A stretch of DNA of 7,243 nucleotides from an uncultured Selenomonadales bacterium (GTDB lineage Bacteria; Bacillota_C; Negativicutes; Selenomonadales; Selenomonadaceae), in assembly GCA_946407175.1 (NCBI GenBank), contig CAMJNB010000061.1, positions 1-7,243 on the forward strand, in the 5' to 3' direction. Under the pieces are notes generated by a model, which worked only from the letters and a program-made list of their open reading frames with translations, did not search any database and had not been told where the DNA came from. The position numbers and the translations under genes were made by a program. Below are positions 4,689 to 7,243 of the stretch, in pieces (the first letter of the stretch is position 1; every line of letters begins with the position of its first letter).

Positions 4689-6020
4689 TTGAAAGTAGGA
4701 GTTATCAGTTTAGGTTGCGCGAAAAATTTGGTAGACACTGAAGTAATGCTCGGAATATTGCGGGACAACGACATAACCATTACGCCGAATCCTGCCGAAG
4801 CAGACATTTTGATAATAAACACCTGCGCCTTTATCGCGTCGGCTAAGGAAGAATCTATCACGACGATTTTAAATTTTGCTGAATATAAATCCGAAGGTAA
4901 CTGCCGCGCGTTAATCGTTGCCGGTTGCTTAGGTCAACGCTACAGGCAGGAACTTTTGGACGAAATGCCGGAGATTGACGCCATTGTCGGTACCGGCGCG
5001 TGGCACAGAATTATGGAGGCGGTGGAAGAAACTCTTTCCGGACGCCGCGTAGTTTTGATTGGCGAAAATGAAATTATCTACAGCGCCAAAACGCCGCGCC
5101 TTATCACGACGCCTGATTATACCGCATACGTGAAAATTGCGGAGGGTTGTAATCACCGTTGCGCCTTTTGTGCAATTCCGCTTATTCGCGGCAAGCAAAT
5201 TTCCCGTCCGATTGAAGACATTCGCGCAGAAGTTGAGCGGCTGGCTGAAAACGGCGTCAAGGAAATTAATTTAATCGCGCAGGATACGACGAACTACGGA
5301 CGCGACATTTACGGCGAAGTTAAACTTTGTGACCTTTTGCGCGAACTCGTTAAGGTCGAAAAAATTCATTGGATACGCTTGCTTTATTCCTATCCGCAAC
5401 ATTTCACTGATGAGTTGATTGACTTAATTGCAAGTGAACCGAAAATTTGTAAGTACGTCGATTTGCCGTTGCAACACGCCGATGACGCAGTTTTAAAGCG
5501 TATGCACAGACCCGATACGCGCGAATCGATTGAAACGCTTTTATCCAAACTGCGCGAAAAAATTCCAGGCGTCGCAATTCGCTCCACGTTTATGGTAGGT
5601 TTTCCCGGCGAAACGGACGAAGAATTTCAGACGCTGAAAAATTTTATTGAAACGCAACGTCTTGATAAAGTCGGCGTCTTTGTATATTCGCCTGAAGAAG
5701 GCACCGCCGCTTATGAAATGGACGGGCAAGTTGACGAAGGTACGGCGCAGGAAAGATATCACGAATTGATGAGCATTCAGAGCCTTATTTCACAAGAGAT
5801 TAATGAAAGTCTTGAAGGCAAGGAATTTGAAGTACTTGTCGAAGGTCGGGACATGGAAGTTTCGGAAGTCGTGGCAGGTCGCTCTTACCGTGAGGCGCCG
5901 GAAGTCGACGGACAAATTTACATTGAAAACGATTACCGCAGTAACGCCGGTGACATTATCCGCGTCAAAGTGTTGGCGGGTTTTGTTTACGATTTGGCGG
6001 CTGAAAAAATTTCAAAATAA
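4689..6020 (+). CDS. rimO: Ribosomal protein S12 (aspartate-C3) methylthiotransferase RimO
   Basis: This 443-residue radical-SAM enzyme adds a methylthio group to the conserved aspartate of ribosomal protein S12. The N-terminal methylthiotransferase domain holds the three cysteines for the auxiliary Fe-S cluster: Cys10 (SLGCAKN), Cys46 (NTCAFI) and Cys80 (AGCLGQ). The radical-SAM motif CNHRCAFC gives Cys154, Cys158 and Cys161. A TRAM domain follows at about 380-443 (FEVLVEGRDM ... GDIIRVKVL). The SLGCAKNLVDTE and EGCNHRCAFCAIPLIRG forms and the length point to RimO rather than the tRNA enzyme MiaB. The start is TTG at 4689: AGGAG (4674-4678) lies 10 nt upstream and the product begins MKVGVISLGC as in other RimO proteins. 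No promoter is obvious between the heptamer array and the gene, so read-through from the upstream gene is likely. cinA follows after 31 bp. Confidence 0.95.
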   Translation: MKVGVISLGCAKNLVDTEVMLGILRDNDITITPNPAEADILIINTCAFIASAKEESITTILNFAEYKSEGNCRALIVAGCLGQRYRQELLDEMPEIDAIVGTGAWHRIMEAVEETLSGRRVVLIGENEIIYSAKTPRLITTPDYTAYVKIAEGCNHRCAFCAIPLIRGKQISRPIEDIRAEVERLAENGVKEINLIAQDTTNYGRDIYGEVKLCDLLRELVKVEKIHWIRLLYSYPQHFTDELIDLIASEPKICKYVDLPLQHADDAVLKRMHRPDTRESIETLLSKLREKIPGVAIRSTFMVGFPGETDEEFQTLKNFIETQRLDKVGVFVYSPEEGTAAYEMDGQVDEGTAQERYHELMSIQSLISQEINESLEGKEFEVLVEGRDMEVSEVVAGRSYREAPEVDGQIYIENDYRSNAGDIIRVKVLAGFVYDLAAEKISK

Positions 6021-6023
6021 TTT

Positions 6024-6030
6024 AGGAGGG
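6024..6030 (+). promoter_or_regulatory. Strong ribosome-binding site placed unusually far from the cinA ATG
   Basis: AGGAGGG is close to perfect, but the first ATG of cinA is 21 nt downstream. No ATG, GTG or TTG falls at the usual 5-10 nt. In-frame ATT codons lie at 6043 (12 nt away) and 6049 (18 nt away), so either an ATT start or RNA looping is possible. Confidence 0.6.
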
Positions 6031-6051
6031 TATCACGTAACAATTTTTATT

Positions 6052-6519
6052 ATGGATAATTTAGAAAATGAAGTTGGAAAAATTCTGCGCGAAAAGAATT
6101 TAACTATAGCTTGTGCAGAATCTTGTACCGGCGGACTTCTTACGTCGCGGCTTACTGACGTTGCAGGCAGTTCGGCTTACGTGCAGGGGTCAATTGTCTC
6201 ATATTCCAACGCCGTGAAAAATTCCGTGTTGAAGGTTAAAGTTGAAACGCTGGAAAAATTCGGCGCGGTAAGTGAACAAACTGCGCGGCAGATGTCTGAA
6301 AACGTGCGAAAACTTTTCACTACGGATATCGGTGTCGGCGTCACGGGAATTGCGGGACCGGACGGCGGCTCGGCTGAAAAGCCTGTCGGCACGGTTTACA
6401 TTTCTGTCAGCAATGCCGATAAAACCGAAGTTAAGCGATTTAACTTTACCGGTACGCGCGTAGAAATTAAAAATCAATCTGCCAACGCGGCAATGTCAAT
6501 GATTAAAAATTTTATATAA
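6052..6519 (+). CDS. pncC: Nicotinamide-nucleotide amidohydrolase, stand-alone CinA C-terminal domain
   Basis: From the ATG at 6052 the product has 156 residues, the size of single-domain PncC/YgaD proteins. It carries CAESCTGGLLTSRLTDVAGSS (residues 21-41), VSYSNAVK (49-56), VSEQTARQMSENVR and VGVTGIAGPDGG (95-106), all hallmarks of the CinA C-terminal domain. The enzyme deamidates nicotinamide mononucleotide to nicotinate mononucleotide in cytoplasmic NAD salvage. The N-terminal molybdopterin-binding-like domain of full-length CinA is absent. The reading frame is open far upstream inside rimO (from about 5803), but that part has no family similarity and is only the shadow of rimO. The true start could also be ATT at 6043, which better fits the AGGAGGG at 6024-6030. 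The gene is 31 bp after rimO on the same strand, and its TAA stop is the first triplet of a heptamer array. Confidence 0.92.
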   Translation: MDNLENEVGKILREKNLTIACAESCTGGLLTSRLTDVAGSSAYVQGSIVSYSNAVKNSVLKVKVETLEKFGAVSEQTARQMSENVRKLFTTDIGVGVTGIAGPDGGSAEKPVGTVYISVSNADKTEVKRFNFTGTRVEIKNQSANAAMSMIKNFI

Positions 6520-6551
6520 GCTGTAAGCTCAAAGCTCTAAGCTCTAAGCTA
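6517..6551 (+). repeat. 7-bp tandem repeat after cinA
   Basis: Five contiguous heptamers, four of the form TAAGCTN and one AAAGCTC (6531-6537), occupy exactly 35 bp. The array starts with the TAA stop codon of cinA (6517-6519) and ends 6 bp before the GGAGG ribosome-binding site of the next gene. It is the least degenerate of the three arrays in the window. Its core AGCT is self-complementary, so several short alternative hairpins are possible, but there is no T-tract and it does not look like a terminator. Confidence 0.85.
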
Positions 6552-6557
6552 AAAAAT

Positions 6558-6562
6558 GGAGG
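6558..6562 (+). promoter_or_regulatory. Ribosome-binding site that sets a TTG start at 6571
   Basis: GGAGG lies 8 nt before the TTG at 6571. An in-frame ATG at 6556 overlaps this site and would put five extra residues in front of a clean signal peptide. TTG is therefore the better start. Confidence 0.8.
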
Positions 6563-6570
6563 TCACAATT

Positions 6571-7200
6571 TTGATAAAAAAAATTTTTACAACAGCGGCA
6601 ATTCTTTTAACTCTCTTTTCACCGATAACTTTCGCGGCAGACAACAACGCGGCACCTGCGGCAACACAAAATAGAATTATAAACGTCGCACCTGATAAAT
6701 TCTACGAATACAAAAGCGTTAATTACGGCTACACGATAAAATGTCCCGCTCAACCCGTAGTTACCGATATGAAATTTGAAATGACCGCATTAAAAGGCGA
6801 AACGCTTTTCTTCCTCAATGAAAAAAATGAACCGCTTTACGCATACCGCATTGAATTTGATGCATTCGACGGCAAGGCAGTTCCCGACTTCAATACCGCT
6901 GACAAAGCAACTATGGACGCTTACATTGCGAAGTTGAAAGAGGCTAATCTCTTTGAAGTGACTACCGTTGCAGGTATCACGAAGGACACTAAAGGCATCT
7001 TTGCAATTACCGCCAAAGAACTTGAAGTAAAAGGCGAAAACGGCGAAGTTGAAACGGTAACGGCAAGCAATCAAGCGGCGGTGACTTACTTCCGCACGAA
7101 AAGCGGTAAATGTATGTCCATTATGATTATTGCCGACGAGTTGACGGAAGAACTTCTCGACGCCTACAGATATTCCGTTACGACCTTTATGGACAAATAA
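6571..7200 (+). CDS. Secreted protein of unknown function
   Basis: I do not recognise this 209-residue protein. From the TTG at 6571 it begins MIKKIFTTAAILLTLFSP and then TFAADNN, a classic signal peptide with the likely cut after TFA. A short Ala/Asn/Pro/Gln-rich linker follows. The mature domain begins YEYKSVNYGYTIKCPAQP, a pattern often seen at the start of PsbP/DcrB-like domains, and ends with alternating strands (AAVTYFRTKSGKCMSIMIIAD) and a helix (ELTEELLDAYRYSVTTF). Two cysteines, one in each half (in IKCPAQ and GKCMSI), could pair in the periplasm. There is no lipobox, no transmembrane helix beyond the signal and no enzymatic motif. It should be periplasmic or exported. It is co-directional with cinA (51 bp upstream) and with the serS-like start 21 bp downstream, so co-transcription is plausible. 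The PsbP/DcrB-like idea is a weak guess from pattern alone. Confidence 0.7.
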   Translation: MIKKIFTTAAILLTLFSPITFAADNNAAPAATQNRIINVAPDKFYEYKSVNYGYTIKCPAQPVVTDMKFEMTALKGETLFFLNEKNEPLYAYRIEFDAFDGKAVPDFNTADKATMDAYIAKLKEANLFEVTTVAGITKDTKGIFAITAKELEVKGENGEVETVTASNQAAVTYFRTKSGKCMSIMIIADELTEELLDAYRYSVTTFMDK

Positions 7201-7221
7201 TTTCACGGGAGATTTTTTACA

Positions 7222-7243
7222 ATGTTAGATATGAAGTTTGTAC
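7222..7243 (+). CDS. serS: Probable seryl-tRNA synthetase, first seven codons only
   Basis: The ATG at 7222 opens a frame reading MLDMKFV before the window ends. Bacterial seryl-tRNA synthetases very commonly begin MLD(L/M)KFVR, so the short stretch is suggestive. A GGGAGA ribosome-binding site at 7207-7212 lies 9 nt upstream, which supports a real start. Seven residues are too few to be certain; no catalytic motif is in view. It follows the secreted-protein gene by 21 bp on the same strand. Confidence 0.65.

Noticed and set aside
5803..6051. Long upstream extension of the cinA frame inside rimO
   Set aside because: The extension is a shifted reading of rimO, rich in Lys and Arg, with no CinA N-terminal domain features.
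2244..6551. CRISPR array
   Set aside because: Repeats are 7 bp, contiguous and degenerate, without spacers or cas genes.

Overview
The window looks like chromosomal DNA of a diderm firmicute, most likely a member of the Negativicutes (Selenomonadales-like). The base composition is AT-leaning, ribosome-binding sites are strong GGAGG types, and core genes have a Firmicutes flavour. Yet the solute-binding protein has an ordinary signal peptide without a lipobox cysteine, and a PilO-like pilus protein is present, both of which suit a cell with an outer membrane. This assignment is inferred from gene content, not from a database match.

Layout from left to right. A partial flagellin lysine-N-methylase gene (fliB family) runs leftwards off the window edge. 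A cobalamin methyltransferase gene (cobI/cbiL) is divergent from it, and the two share a 115 bp promoter region. cobI meets a leftward pilO-like gene tail to tail with a 30 bp overlap. Upstream of pilO on the minus strand is the classic ribosomal operon rpsF-ssb-rpsR, with a strong promoter near 3403-3430 and an intrinsic terminator at 2190-2228. A 265 bp divergent intergenic region then separates rpsF from a rightward series of genes: an iron-type ABC transporter substrate-binding protein, rimO (ribosomal protein S12 methylthiotransferase), a stand-alone cinA C-terminal domain (pncC), an unrecognised secreted protein of about 209 residues, and the first seven codons of what is probably serS.

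Most genes are housekeeping: translation (rpsF, rpsR, rimO, serS), replication and repair (ssb), NAD salvage (pncC) and cobalamin synthesis (cobI). The accessory functions are flagellin methylation, pilus assembly and substrate uptake. No mobile element, CRISPR array, tRNA or rRNA is visible, and no gene-free stretch exceeds 300 bp.

The most unusual feature is non-coding. Three intergenic regions (after rpsR, after the substrate-binding gene and after cinA) each carry a degenerate 7-bp tandem repeat built on an AGCT core. Each array starts exactly at the stop codon of the upstream gene. One locus carries two arrays in opposite orientation that can fold into a long hairpin. Also notable are four likely TTG start codons and a palindromic TTGCAA that can act as a -35 element in both directions between fliB and cobI.
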